Source: Thermopolyspora sp040678635 (GTDB lineage: Bacteria; Actinomycetota; Actinomycetes; Streptosporangiales; Streptosporangiaceae). From it: a stretch of DNA of 64,000 nt. The first letter of the stretch is position 1. Each line of letters starts with the position of its first letter. Under the pieces are notes generated by a model that was not told the DNA's origin, did no database searches, and saw only the letters and a program-made list of their open reading frames with translations. The translations under genes were made by a program, and so were the position numbers. Below, one piece after another: positions 26,429 to 35,615 of the stretch. The DNA lies in contig NZ_JBFATZ010000005.1 of the NCBI RefSeq assembly GCF_040678635.1, positions 186,001 to 250,000 on the forward strand, in the 5' to 3' direction.

Positions 26429-26751
26429 CACCCGGCTTTCCCTTGCCCCGCCACGAGGATCACTGATCCGTCCAAGGCGAGATCGTGCTCACGCCCGCCT
26501 GGTACTCCAGTGACGCATTGAGATCATGGTCGATGTCTGCGCTGGTAGTGGCATCGGCGGGCGGTGGCCTGATGGCGGCGTCGCCAGTGAGCCAAGGTTT
26601 TCCGGTGACTTATGTCAGATGGAGTTCACCTCGTGCTCATTCTGCGGTTGATCATCATCGGTGGGATAGCTATACCTTCCCACTGATAGCAATCGTCCCA
26701 GTAAAGCCACATTTACACTTTTTCGCCGGATACTCCTCTTATGGGTGGGTT
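26429..26751. other. Intergenic leader of the SGNH hydrolase gene
   Basis: 323 bases, noticeably less GC-rich toward the right end (26640-26750), as expected for a promoter region. No gene or clear operator seen. Confidence 0.4.
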
Positions 26752-29183
26752 ATGCATCAAACGCATCGGTTGGCGCTATCATTCCAGGGTTTCCTGATTG
26801 CCGCGCTGTCCATCATGGTGGCCACCTCGATGGTGCTGTCCCTCGCTCCCGTCACCCCGGCGCGAGCGGCGGCCGGGGACTTCACCCTCACCCTCAATGC
26901 CTCCGACCTCGGCCTGAATTCTGCCGTCCTGCGGGATATCGTCCCGGAGATGCAGGCGGAGATCAGAGAGCACGGCGGATTGGACGACACGCTCAAGGAG
27001 GCGATCGCGAACAGTTCGACCCCAATGCCCGGCGGCATCGACACCTCCTGGCCGAATTTCAGCGGCACAGTAAACGTGACCTCCGACGGCACCGGCCTGG
27101 TTCTCACCATCCCGGCCGGGGAGATCACCACCTCCGCCAGCTTCTGGCAGTGGCTCGTCGCCACGGCGATCGGCTGGACCGCGGGGTACGGGCTCAGGGT
27201 GCTGTGTATCTCGGGCTTGACAGCCTCCGGGGTCGGTGCCGCTGTCATTCCGCTGATCTGCACCCCGCTCCAAACCACCGTCACCGGGATCGTGACGTCG
27301 CTCGTAACACACGGGTTCGCCGGAGACCTGGGCTCCCCTGAGGCAACCAGGGACATCATCGTCGCCGGTCTGTTCGGACTGGCGGGCGGTGTCCTGTGGG
27401 AGAAATATCTCGCCCCGTGGGCGAAGGGCAATTTCGCCAGGGCCGTGAAGGACATCGGCACCTGGATCAGGCGCAGGGTGCCCTGGGTCGAATCCTGGCT
27501 CGGAAGGGGAGCGGCCGAGGAAGTGGAGGCGGTCGGCACACAGCTTGAGGAACTGGAGGGACTCCTCAACGAAGCGATCAGGGAGTGGGGTGGGCTGAAC
27601 CCTTCGAACCTCCGGAAGAGCTTGCGGATCATGGCGTTAGGTGACTCGATCACCCACGGTGCGGGCAGCTCGAACGGAGGCGGTTACCGACCGACTCTCA
27701 ACAACCTACTGAAAGAGGACGGGGCCACCGTCACGTTCGTCGGCTCACAGCACTCGGGCCCGGCGCCCGACGCCCACGAGGGACACCCCGGCTGGACGAT
27801 CTCCCAGATCGCCGGCATCACGGACTCGGCGATGGCCACGTACCGACCCAACGTGGTGCTGCTGCACATCGGCAACAACGACAACCCGGACGGCGCGCCG
27901 GCCAGGGTCGGCAGCCTCATCGACCAGATCTTCCGGGCCGATCCCAAGGTCACCCTCCTGGTCTCGACCATCGTCCCGTCCAACTGGTGGCCGACCCAGG
28001 AGCGCATCCTGCGGTTCAACCAGGCGCTCCGGTCGGAGATCGGGGCGCGGTGGGTGGCCGGCAAGCACGTCTACATGGTCAACATGAGCCCGGTGACGCT
28101 CACCGATCTGGCCGACCTCTTGCACCCCAACGACTCCGGCTACCTGCAGATGGCAGGAGCGTTCTACCGCGGCCTGCGGGACGTGGCGCAGGCCGGCTGG
28201 ATAACCGCGTCCGACGGCGGGACCCCGGGCGGCGGTTCCGCCAGGGGCTGGCTCCCCCAGGGCACGATCGCGTCCGGGACCTTCGGCGGACCCACCAGCA
28301 GGGTCGTCTACGCCGACATCAACGGCGACCGCAAGGCCGACTACCTCCAGATCAACTCCAACAGCTCGGTCCAGGCCTGGCTGAACGGCGGCCCCAAGCC
28401 CAGCGGCGGCGACTGGTACTGGGTCCCGCAGGGCACCATCGCCAGCGGCGTCGGCACGCCCGGCNNNNNNNNNNNNNNNNNNNNNNNNNNNNNNNNNNNN
28501 NNNNNNNNNNNNNNNNNNNNNNNNNNNNNNNNNNNNNNNNNNNNNNNNNNNNNNNNNNNNNNNAGGTCAACGACGACAGCTCCGTCCAGGCCTGGCTGAA
28601 CGGCGGCCCCAAGCCCAGCGGCGGCGACTGGTACTGGGTCCCGCAGGGCACCATCGCCAGCGGCGTCGGCACGCCCGGCGGCAACATCCGCTTCGCCGAC
28701 CTCAACGGCGACGGCAAGGCCGACTACGTGAAGGTCAACGACGACAGCTCCGTCCAGGCCTGGCTGAACGGCGGCCCCAAGCCCAGCGGCGGCGACTGGT
28801 ACTGGGTCCCGCAGGGCACCATCGCCGGCGGCGTCGGCGCGCATGGCAGCCGTATCCGCTTCGCCCCGCTCTACGGGACCTCCGCCGACTACATCCTCAT
28901 GGGCGGCGCCGATTCCGGCGACCCCCGCGAGGGAGGTACCAGCGACCCCCGCGAGGGAGGCGTGAAGTACGACAGCTCCGTTCAGGTTTGGCAGAACGGC
29001 GGCCCCAAGCCCAGCGGCGGCGACTGGTACTGGGTCCCGCAGGGCACCATCGCCAGCGGCGTCGGCGTCGACGGCGCCCGGATCCAGTTCGCCGACATCA
29101 ACGGCGACGACCGGGCCGACTACCTCGACGTCGATGCCCAGACCGGCTCCACCCGAGCCTGGATCAGAATCGAAATCGGCTGA
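26752..29183 (+). CDS. Secreted SGNH/GDSL hydrolase with FG-GAP-like repeats (interrupted by assembly gap)
   Basis: Signal peptide: residues 1-39 from ATG 26752 (LIAALSIMVATSMVLSLAPV, cleavage near ARA-AAG). The next ~250 residues have no recognised family and include two hydrophobic stretches. The SGNH domain follows: IMALGDSITHGAG (nucleophile Ser), the HIGNNDNPD block, and DLADLLHPNDSGY (Asp-x-x-His pair). Then come ~56-residue repeats with FG-GAP/VCBS-style NGDxKADY calcium motifs and SGGDWYWVPQGTIASGVG. Likely a secreted esterase or polysaccharide deacetylase with a propeller-like repeat domain. The reading frame differs before and after the 99-N gap, so the single-gene call assumes a mis-sized gap. 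The serine motif is preceded by a TTA leucine codon (27637-27639), rare in this genome type and a possible bldA checkpoint. Confidence 0.8.
28370..29060 (+). repeat. 168-bp coding repeats (FG-GAP-like modules)
   Basis: A unit of 168 bp (56 codons) recurs almost identically: starts of the shared TCCGTCCAGG word at 28581 and 28749 are exactly 168 apart, with a slightly divergent copy before the gap and a more divergent last copy (28977 onward, preceded by an insert containing the doubled GACCCCCGCGAGGGAGG at 28920 and 28945). Each unit encodes SSVQAWLNGGPKPSGGDWYW, then VPQGTIASGVG and NGDGKADYVKVNDD. Confidence 0.9.
28465..28563. other. Assembly gap (99 N)
   Basis: Run of N inside the repeat array. 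The flanks are consistent with a missing 52 bases of one repeat unit, or 52 plus a multiple of 168; 99 fits neither, so the gap length is not real and the frame change across it is an artefact. Confidence 0.95.
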
Positions 29184-29606
29184 CTACACGGCGGGACCGG
29201 ACAACCGCCGTCCGGTCCCGCACCCGGCCAACGGCCATCACGCGATCTTCAGATGTCTTCACGAACTCCGAATGATCACGACGAAGACGCCGCCAGGCGT
29301 ACGGCCGCTCCCCCGGAGGCGGCGGAGCCGAAGCCGCGCGGCCGCGTCGACGCCCCGACCTGACCTCAGTTCCGGTGTCGGACGCCGAGCCCACAGGAGC
29401 ATCGGCCGTGGCCTCGCAAAACGCCCGCCGCCGAGCCCGTCACGGGTGGACGGCGGGTTTCCCCGAACTCGCGCTTCGCGCCGATTCAGGGCGGTTTAGG
29501 GGATGTCGCATCGCGACCCGATCGACGACGTTGTGTAATCAGGATCACAACGACGAGTCAACAAACGGCAATCACGAGAAGTGTTCGCGCTGTAGCCTTC
29601 GGTGAC
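29184..29606. other. Intergenic region
   Basis: 423 bases. A short frame from ATG 29252 encodes 36 residues (SSRTPNDHDEDAARRTAAPP ... RGRVDAPT) without family or ribosome site. The end is more AT-rich (29510-29590) and probably holds the promoter of the next gene. Confidence 0.35.
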
Positions 29607-30545
29607 ATGCCATCCGAACTGCACGACACCATCAACCTCATATTCCGGGAGAACCCGCACCTGGCCGTCGAACTCCTGCACGACCACCTCGGCGTCGACC
29701 TGCCCGCGGACCTGCCCGTCCAGATCGCCCCCGGCGACCTCAACGACCGCCCCTCCCGCGACATGCACCCCGACACCGTCTTCACCCTCGGCCCCCGGCG
29801 CGAGCCCCGCCACGCCATCGCCCTGGAGATCCAGCAGGAGTTCACCCCGGAAAAGCGCCTCGCCCTGCCCCGCTACGCCGCCGCCCTGTGGCTGCGCCTG
29901 GACTGCCCGGTCACCGTCCTGGTCTTCTGCCCCGATCGCAAGACCGCCGCGGCCTTCCGCGAGCCCATCCCCACCACCCTGCCCGGCTACATCTACACGC
30001 CCACCGTCATGGGCCCCGACGAGACCCCCGTCATCACCGACCCCGGCGACGCCGCCGCCCGCCTCGCCCTCGCCACCCTGTCGGTCCGCGCCCACGGCGA
30101 GCAGCGCTCCGTCACCGAGGCGTTCGTCAACGCAATCAACAACCTGCCTGACGGTCACGCAGAGCAGTATTATGAATACGCACACGCAATCGCTCCGCGC
30201 TCCATCAAACATCTGTTGGAGGAGATGATGGCAACATCCAGCACCTGGGTCGTCTCCAGCCCCTTCGCCAAAGAGCACTACGGCAGAGGACTGGAACAGG
30301 GCAGAGCCGAGGGCGAGGCCAAGGGCAAGGTCGAGGGCAAAATCGAGGGCAAAATCGAGGGAAAGGCCGAGGGCGAGGTCGAGGGCGAGGCCAAGGCGGT
30401 GCTGACCTTCCTTGAGGCACGGGGCATTGTCGTCCCCGACCACGTCCGCGGCCGCATCCACCGGTGCACCGACCCCGACCTGCTCCTGGCATGGGCTCGC
30501 AAAGCCGCCACCGTGACCCGCGCCGAGGACATCTTCGGCGATTAG
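29607..30545 (+). CDS. Rpn-like PD-(D/E)XK nuclease-fold protein, second copy
   Basis: 312 aa, a distant paralogue of the protein at 20939-21799: MHPDTVF and, after a strand, HAIALEIQQEF (acidic E-x-Q variant of the PD-(D/E)XK motif), then PVTVLVFCPDRKTAAAF and a closing TDPDLLLAWARKA. It adds a run of near-heptads rich in Glu, Gly and Lys (GKVEGKIEGKIEGKAEGEVE) at about 235-258, a feature widespread in Rpn/PD-(D/E)XK transposase-like proteins. Nuclease activity is not proven by sequence. ATG at 29607. A strong hairpin lies 69 bases past the stop. Confidence 0.65.
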   Translation: MPSELHDTINLIFRENPHLAVELLHDHLGVDLPADLPVQIAPGDLNDRPSRDMHPDTVFTLGPRREPRHAIALEIQQEFTPEKRLALPRYAAALWLRLDCPVTVLVFCPDRKTAAAFREPIPTTLPGYIYTPTVMGPDETPVITDPGDAAARLALATLSVRAHGEQRSVTEAFVNAINNLPDGHAEQYYEYAHAIAPRSIKHLLEEMMATSSTWVVSSPFAKEHYGRGLEQGRAEGEAKGKVEGKIEGKIEGKAEGEVEGEAKAVLTFLEARGIVVPDHVRGRIHRCTDPDLLLAWARKAATVTRAEDIFGD

Positions 30546-30613
30546 CGCTCCCGGCGCGAAGGGGCCGACCGACTGGTCGCATGAGGACTGCGACGGTCCT
30601 GCCAGCCATCGTG

Positions 30614-30649
30614 GAAAGAGGCCATCGCGTGAACGTGATGGCCTCTTTC
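30614..30649. terminator. Strong hairpin terminator
   Basis: Perfect 13-base stem GAAAGAGGCCATC / GATGGCCTCTTTC around a 10-base loop, 69 bases after the Rpn-like gene. The A-rich start and T-rich end of the stem suit termination in both directions. Confidence 0.75.
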
Positions 30650-30918
30650 ACGCGTGCCGACCCTCACACGTCGAGGAAACGATTCAAGCCAAAGCCATGA
30701 GCGCCGGGCGGATGTTCCCCCGACCTCACAGGCGTGAAGAATGTGCCCGGCGGCAACCCGGGGATCAGGGCATCTTCAGATATCCCCGTATCCCAGTGCT
30801 CTTCGGAACCGCCGAGTCCTACGTCCCGGTTGCCACGTTGTAGGCCCCGCTCTAGGGGCGCAATCGCTCGTTTTGCCATTTCCGCTTGTACCGCGGCGCC
30901 ACACTATGATCGCGTTTT
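30650..30918. other. Intergenic upstream of the membrane protein gene
   Basis: 269 bases. A minus-strand frame (30664-30879) ending PPGAHGFGLNRFLDV looks protein-like but has no recognised family. The promoter of the next gene is presumably near 30880-30915. Confidence 0.3.
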
Positions 30919-32712
30919 ATGCTTCCGGATGGTTTATGGCGGATCGTCAGGATCGGAGTAGTTGGTCTGGTCCTTGCGGCGGTGGCCGCAGGTCTGGTGC
31001 TTGGCAACGCTTGGCTCTGGGTGGCCGTCGAATGGTCGCCGCCGATTTATGCGGGGATGTACGAGTCCGACGGATTCGACGCACCGACGACCGTGACGCT
31101 GCTCGGGGCCGCCCTGGTGAAAGCCGAGATGCTGTGGCTGATCCTGCGCGCTCCCAAGCGGGGACCGCTGAACCGCCGGGAGAAGGCGCTGCGGTGGCTG
31201 CTGTACCTGGCGGTGGCGCACACCCTCGTGCTGTGGATCCCGATCGGGATGCTGCCCGACGTGGTCGACGACGCGTTCACCCTCGCGCTGTGGATCGCGA
31301 TCGACGTGCTGTACCTGCTCGTCATCCGCTGGCGGTCCCGCGTGTTGCGCACCGTGGCCGGCGCGGTGTTCGCGGTCACGCTGGCCGGGTCGGCCGGTGA
31401 CCTGTTCTACGAGCTCGACCTGCTGGGGCCTGGATCGAGCGAGATCGCCGCACTGGTCTTGGGGCTGGGCCTCCTGGTGGCCGGTGTGGCGGGGGCCGTC
31501 GTCACCGTTCTCGGGCAGCGGCGCGACGGCCGGTGGAGCCGGGGCACGCTGACCGCCGACTGGTTGTCGGCGGGATACTACGCGCTGGTGATTCCGATCA
31601 ACTCCTCCGAATGGCTCTTCGGCGGAACGGCGACACTGATCATGATGGACGTGGCGGGGCTTGTCAGCGCCGTGTGGCTCGCGGCGACCGCCCGTGAAAT
31701 GCCCGCTGATGGCCGGCCGGAGGGCGTTCCGCCCGCGCAGCGGCGCCTGCCCCCTGTCGTGGTGGCGGCCGTGGCCGTGCTGCCGCTCATCGTGCTGATC
31801 CGTCCGGAGCAGGCACCGCACCTCACCTACACCAGCTACACCGACGTGTTCACGAGTTGCAGGGACCGGCCTGCTTTCGGGGATCTGAAACCCTCCGAGC
31901 GCGAGGCCGCGTTCCTGTGCCGGGCGCGCAGCACGGACTACGGGATCCCGCCGCTGTTCCCCGACCGCCTGTCGGACCAGGAGATCCTCGCGTACGGGCG
32001 GGAGCTGTGCCGGGCGAAGGACCTCGATGAGCAGAAGGCGATTCTGACGCGGGCCGGGAGCGAGCGGCCCGACAGCGGCCTGGACCCATATGACCTCGTC
32101 TACGTCTGCCCGGAGGTCGTCGGCGCGGCCCATCCCGAGTTGCTGCAATCGAGCGCGGAGAGGGAGGCGGCGGACGCCGCCTACATCGCCGAGGAGAACG
32201 CCAAGTGCCGCGACCCGTGGCCCCGGACCAAGGGCGTCGTCCAGGCCACGACCAAATACTTCCTGTTCGCCGATGGTGATTACGGATATCTGGTCCACGA
32301 TCCCGACGATGAGACGGCCGACGGGGAGGCTGAGCGGGTGATAGACAGGTTTGACGACGACATTCAGATCGGGGTGTCCGAAAGCGCGGTGCTCGTCGGG
32401 CATGTCGCGGATGTCATCGACCTGTGCCTCACCGTGAAGGCCTTCCGCGCCCCGCCGCCGCGGCGGACGGCCGGGTGGGATCGGGTCACCGAGGTGCCGG
32501 TCATCAGCCGCAGCGGCCGGCTCACCGTGCCGGAGATGGACGGGGGCGAGGTGGGGGCGGGCGCCCCGATGCCGAACCTGGCGATCAGAGGAGAGGGCCG
32601 CTACCGGCTCCGCGTCCATGTGCGCGTCGACGAGGCGGGAGCGGAACAGCACCTGGTCGTCGTGTTCCCCGGCACGTCGAGGAAGAAGCTCAAGCTAAGC
32701 CGTGAGCGATGA
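30919..32712 (+). CDS. Hypothetical multi-pass membrane protein with C-terminal extracytoplasmic domain
   Basis: 597 aa, no recognised family. The first ~300 residues contain about eight hydrophobic segments (IGVVGLVLAAVAAGLVLG, LYLAVAHTLVLWIPIG, IAALVLGLGLLVAGVAGAVV and VVVAAVAVLPLIVLI among them). The rest is hydrophilic and cysteine-containing (TSCRDRP, FLCRARS, ELCRAKD, YVCPEVV, AKCRDPW, DLCLTV), probably outside the membrane and disulphide-bonded. ATG at 30919 has little ribosome-site sequence. The stop overlaps a short GTG-started frame (32702-32797) that I do not call. Confidence 0.7.
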   Translation: MLPDGLWRIVRIGVVGLVLAAVAAGLVLGNAWLWVAVEWSPPIYAGMYESDGFDAPTTVTLLGAALVKAEMLWLILRAPKRGPLNRREKALRWLLYLAVAHTLVLWIPIGMLPDVVDDAFTLALWIAIDVLYLLVIRWRSRVLRTVAGAVFAVTLAGSAGDLFYELDLLGPGSSEIAALVLGLGLLVAGVAGAVVTVLGQRRDGRWSRGTLTADWLSAGYYALVIPINSSEWLFGGTATLIMMDVAGLVSAVWLAATAREMPADGRPEGVPPAQRRLPPVVVAAVAVLPLIVLIRPEQAPHLTYTSYTDVFTSCRDRPAFGDLKPSEREAAFLCRARSTDYGIPPLFPDRLSDQEILAYGRELCRAKDLDEQKAILTRAGSERPDSGLDPYDLVYVCPEVVGAAHPELLQSSAEREAADAAYIAEENAKCRDPWPRTKGVVQATTKYFLFADGDYGYLVHDPDDETADGEAERVIDRFDDDIQIGVSESAVLVGHVADVIDLCLTVKAFRAPPPRRTAGWDRVTEVPVISRSGRLTVPEMDGGEVGAGAPMPNLAIRGEGRYRLRVHVRVDEAGAEQHLVVVFPGTSRKKLKLSRER

Positions 32713-32840
32713 CGGGGTGCGCGATCTCCTCCTTCCCACGGGCGTGCGCGTGCAGCGGGCGGCGTGGGTGCGGCACGCCGAGTACGCCAAGCCCTAGTAC
32801 GCCAAGCACGTGGCCGCGCCGGAATCGGGTCTCGGCCGCG

Positions 32841-33155
32841 TCACCGTCGGCCGTTTCCGCGTTCCGCCGGGCCGGGGGCGTTGGGGCGGCGTGGGGTGAT
32901 GGCCAGCAGGGTGGGGCCGCCGCGTACGGGGCCGCAGCCGGGGGCGCCGTCGCGGCCGAGGGCGCAGGTGCCGCAGCCGCCGGTGGGGCAGGCGGCGGCG
33001 AGGTCGTCGGCCGACAGGCGGCCCTTGCGGATCCAGTAGCCGACCATGGCGTCGACCTCGTCGCGGCCGAGATTCAGGCGGCGGGCGATCGCGTCCAGGC
33101 TCGTGACGCCGCGCGCCGCGGTGATCTCCGCCAGGACCTCGCGCAGCGCGCTCAT
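32841..33155 (-). CDS. feoC: FeoC-like winged-helix protein
   Basis: 104 aa. Residues 1-50 form a small winged helix (LREVLAEITAARGVTSLDAIARRLNLGRDEVDAMVGYWIRKGRL). A four-cysteine segment follows (CPTGGCGTCALGRDGAPGC), suited to an iron-sulphur cluster, then a basic tail. FeoC proteins modulate the FeoB ferrous iron transporter. Its ATG overlaps the feoB stop (ATGA), so it is the third gene of a feoABC operon. Confidence 0.85.
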   Translation of the reverse strand: MSALREVLAEITAARGVTSLDAIARRLNLGRDEVDAMVGYWIRKGRLSADDLAAACPTGGCGTCALGRDGAPGCGPVRGGPTLLAITPRRPNAPGPAERGNGRR

Positions 33156-35320
33156 AGGAGGAGGCTCCCCACCTGGAAGACCGCGACCGCCAGCAGCCAG
33201 GCCAGGACGATCTGCATGCCGATGCCGAAGAGGGTCAACCGGCCGCCGATCTCGACGCGTTGCGCGGCCACGGTCGTCATGCACGGCGTGTAGGCGAGCA
33301 GGAACACCAGGAACGCGAGCGCCGCCGGGAGGGGGTGGCCGCGCGAGGTTCGCTCCAGGGTGGACCGCAGGGCCACGCCGAGGTCGCCGGGCTCGTGCTC
33401 GTCGTCCGGTTCGCTCATGCTGTACGTCTGCGCCGTCGTGGCGACCACGGCCTCCTTGGCGGCGAAACCGGTGATCAGGGCGGCCGACATGTGCCAGTCG
33501 CCGAACCCGGCCGGGGCGAAGGCGGGCGCGACGGCCTGGGAGGCGGCGCCGAAGACGCTTCGCTCGATCGGCGTGTGGCCGAACGTGCCCGGCCCGCCGT
33601 ACGGGATCGACGACAGCAGCCACACGACCGTGACCGTCGCCACGATGATCCCGCTCGCCGTCTTCAGGAAGGCCCGCAGCCTCACCCACGTCTGCGCCCC
33701 GATCACCCGTACGGCGGGCAGCCGGTACGGCGGCAGGTCGAGCACGAGCGCCTCGTCGGCCATGCCGCGGAACAGGGTGCCGCGCAGCAGCAGGCCCACG
33801 CCGATCACCAGCGCGATGGACAGCACGTACATCGCGAACACGACCGTTCCGGCCGCGTCGCCGAAGAAGGCGGTCGCCACCAGCACGTACACGGTGAGCC
33901 GTGCGCTGCAGGTCACGAACGGGATGAGCAGCCCGACCAGCAGCCGGTGCCGCCGGTCGGCCAGGACGCGGGTGCCGGCCAGGGCGGGCACGTTGCAGCC
34001 GAACCCGACGATCAGCGGCAGGAAGGCGCGGCCGGGCAGCCCGATCAGCCGCATCAGCCGGTCGACGACGAACGCCGCCCTGGCCAGGTAGCCGGAGTCC
34101 TCCAGCACCGACAGCAGCACGAACATGACGGCCATCAGCGGGACGAACGAGAGCACCTGGCCGACGCCGGCGATCAGGCCGTGCATCACCAGGCCGCGGA
34201 CCGCCTCGCCCGCCCCGAGCACGTCCAGCGACCACGCGGCCGCGGCGGCGACCGGGCCGTCCACGAGCTCCTGAAAGGCGGTCATGAGCGGCGCGGCGGC
34301 CTCCGTGGTCAGCATGAACACCGACCACATGACCCCCAGGAAGATCGGCGGGCCGAACCATCGGGACGTGAGCACCCGGTCCACCCGGTCGGACCAGGTG
34401 AGGCGTCCGGCGCCCGCACGGGTCACGACGTGCGCGATCACCTGGTGAACCCACGCGTAGCGCCGCTCGGCGACCAGGATCTCCGCGTCGTCGAGGCCGA
34501 CGTCCTCGCCGCCAAGGCCGTTCTCCTGGTCGCCGGCCCCGATCAGCGCGGCTGCGGCGTCGCGCGCCGCGGCGGCGGCATCGGCCGGGACGCCGGGCAC
34601 GGTCTCGCCGGTGAGCAGCGCGATCGACAGCCAGCGGGCCGGGTGGCGGGCGGCGGCCTCCGCGGGCGTCGCCGCCGTGACCGCCGCCAGCGCCGCCTCC
34701 AGGTCGTCGCCCAGGGCGGGTACGGCGGGCCTGCGGGCGGCGGCCAGCGCCGTCGTGACCGCGCGGCCGAGCTCGGCCATGCCTTCGCCGCGGCGGGGCA
34801 CGACGGGCACCACGGGCGCGCCGACCAGCTCGGCCAGCCTCCCGGCGTCGACGCGGATGCCCCGGCTCGCGGCGATGTCGACCATGGTGAGCGCGATGAC
34901 GAGCGGCACGCCCGTCTCCATCACCTGGGCGAGCAGATACAGGTTCCGCGCGAGGTTCGCGGCGTCGAGGGTGATCACGACGAGGTCGGGGCGGCCCGCC
35001 ATGCCCCGGTCGACGAGCAGGTCCCTGGTCAGCGCCTCGTCGGGCGAGGTGGGCACCAGGCTGTACGCGCCGGGCAGGTCGATGAGCGTGACGTCGCCGC
35101 CGGGCAGGCGCCAGGTGCCCTGGGCCACGTCGACGGTCTTGCCGGGCCAGTTGCCGACCCGCTGACGCGCGCCGGTGAGCGTGTTGAACAGGGTCGATTT
35201 GCCGACGTTCGGGTTGCCGACGAGGGCGACGCGGGGGTTGCCCGCGTCGACGCGGCCGGGCGGGTCGGGGTCGCAGCAGGGTTTGGTGAGCAGCGCCCGG
35301 CCGGGCGTCCGTTCATCCAT
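33152..35320 (-). CDS. feoB: Ferrous iron transport protein B
   Basis: 722 aa. N-terminal G domain: G1 GNPNVGKS at 35-42, G3 in LIDLPGAYSL. The usual NxxD of G4 reads ALTMVDIA (Thr for Asn), a notable change in the guanine-binding motif. A helical GDI-like region and a membrane domain with Gate motifs follow (LPLIVGFGCNVPALAGTRVL, and later FLVFLLAYTPCMTTVAA with its conserved Cys). It imports Fe(II) across the cytoplasmic membrane. It overlaps feoA by 8 bases and feoC by 4. Two more cysteines stand at the N-terminus (KPCCDPDPP), common in actinobacterial FeoB. Confidence 0.95.
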   Translation of the reverse strand: MDERTPGRALLTKPCCDPDPPGRVDAGNPRVALVGNPNVGKSTLFNTLTGARQRVGNWPGKTVDVAQGTWRLPGGDVTLIDLPGAYSLVPTSPDEALTRDLLVDRGMAGRPDLVVITLDAANLARNLYLLAQVMETGVPLVIALTMVDIAASRGIRVDAGRLAELVGAPVVPVVPRRGEGMAELGRAVTTALAAARRPAVPALGDDLEAALAAVTAATPAEAAARHPARWLSIALLTGETVPGVPADAAAAARDAAAALIGAGDQENGLGGEDVGLDDAEILVAERRYAWVHQVIAHVVTRAGAGRLTWSDRVDRVLTSRWFGPPIFLGVMWSVFMLTTEAAAPLMTAFQELVDGPVAAAAAWSLDVLGAGEAVRGLVMHGLIAGVGQVLSFVPLMAVMFVLLSVLEDSGYLARAAFVVDRLMRLIGLPGRAFLPLIVGFGCNVPALAGTRVLADRRHRLLVGLLIPFVTCSARLTVYVLVATAFFGDAAGTVVFAMYVLSIALVIGVGLLLRGTLFRGMADEALVLDLPPYRLPAVRVIGAQTWVRLRAFLKTASGIIVATVTVVWLLSSIPYGGPGTFGHTPIERSVFGAASQAVAPAFAPAGFGDWHMSAALITGFAAKEAVVATTAQTYSMSEPDDEHEPGDLGVALRSTLERTSRGHPLPAALAFLVFLLAYTPCMTTVAAQRVEIGGRLTLFGIGMQIVLAWLLAVAVFQVGSLLL

Positions 35321-35540
35321 CGGCCGGCTCCACCACGAGCGTCGCCGCGGTCCGGGCGTCGACCGCCACCCGGCCGTCGCCGAGCGCCAGGACGAGCCCG
35401 CCGTACACGCCCCGGCCCAGCACCGACATCATCGCGCCGGGCACGAACCCGAGTTCGGCCAGCCGCCGTCGGTGCCGCCGGTCGCCGGTCACTCGGCGCA
35501 GCCGTACCAACGCGCCCCTGGCGGACTCACCTGCTGTCAT
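35313..35540 (-). CDS. feoA: Ferrous iron transport protein A (SH3-like)
   Basis: 75 aa. A compact SH3-like domain: LVRLRRVTGDRRHRRRLAELGFVPGAMMSVLGRG and LVLALGDGRVAVDARTAATLVVE, with the LxxLGFxPG signature. FeoA is the cytosolic accessory of FeoB. ATG at 35540. The operon promoter lies just upstream and carries an IdeR/DtxR-type box at 35563-35581. Confidence 0.92.
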   Translation of the reverse strand: MTAGESARGALVRLRRVTGDRRHRRRLAELGFVPGAMMSVLGRGVYGGLVLALGDGRVAVDARTAATLVVEPADG

Positions 35541-35562
35541 GGCGTCTCCCGCGAATCTTCCT

Positions 35563-35581
35563 TTAGGGGAGGCTTACCTAA
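35563..35581. promoter_or_regulatory. IdeR/DtxR-type iron box before feoABC
   Basis: TTAGGGGAGGCTTACCTAA, 19 bases, matches the consensus TTAGGTTAGSCTAACCTAA at 16 positions. It sits 23 bases upstream of the feoA ATG, where iron-loaded IdeR/DmdR would block transcription. Confidence 0.85.
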
Positions 35582-35615
35582 TGAATGCGGGTACGTCCAC
35601 GAGTTGAGTCGTATG

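Noticed and set aside
28465..28563. The frame change inside the surface hydrolase as a true frameshift
   Set aside because: It coincides with the N-run inside near-identical 168-bp repeats, so a wrong gap length explains it better.
30664..30879. 71-codon minus-strand frame ending GFGLNRFLDV
   Set aside because: Protein-like ending but no start context, no recognised family and no neighbour on the strand.
32702..32797. 31-codon frame after the membrane protein gene (GTG overlapping the stop region)
   Set aside because: No family or ribosome site of its own. The DNA past its TAG stays protein-like for a while (YAKHVAAPES), so a remnant is possible, but the evidence is too thin to call.
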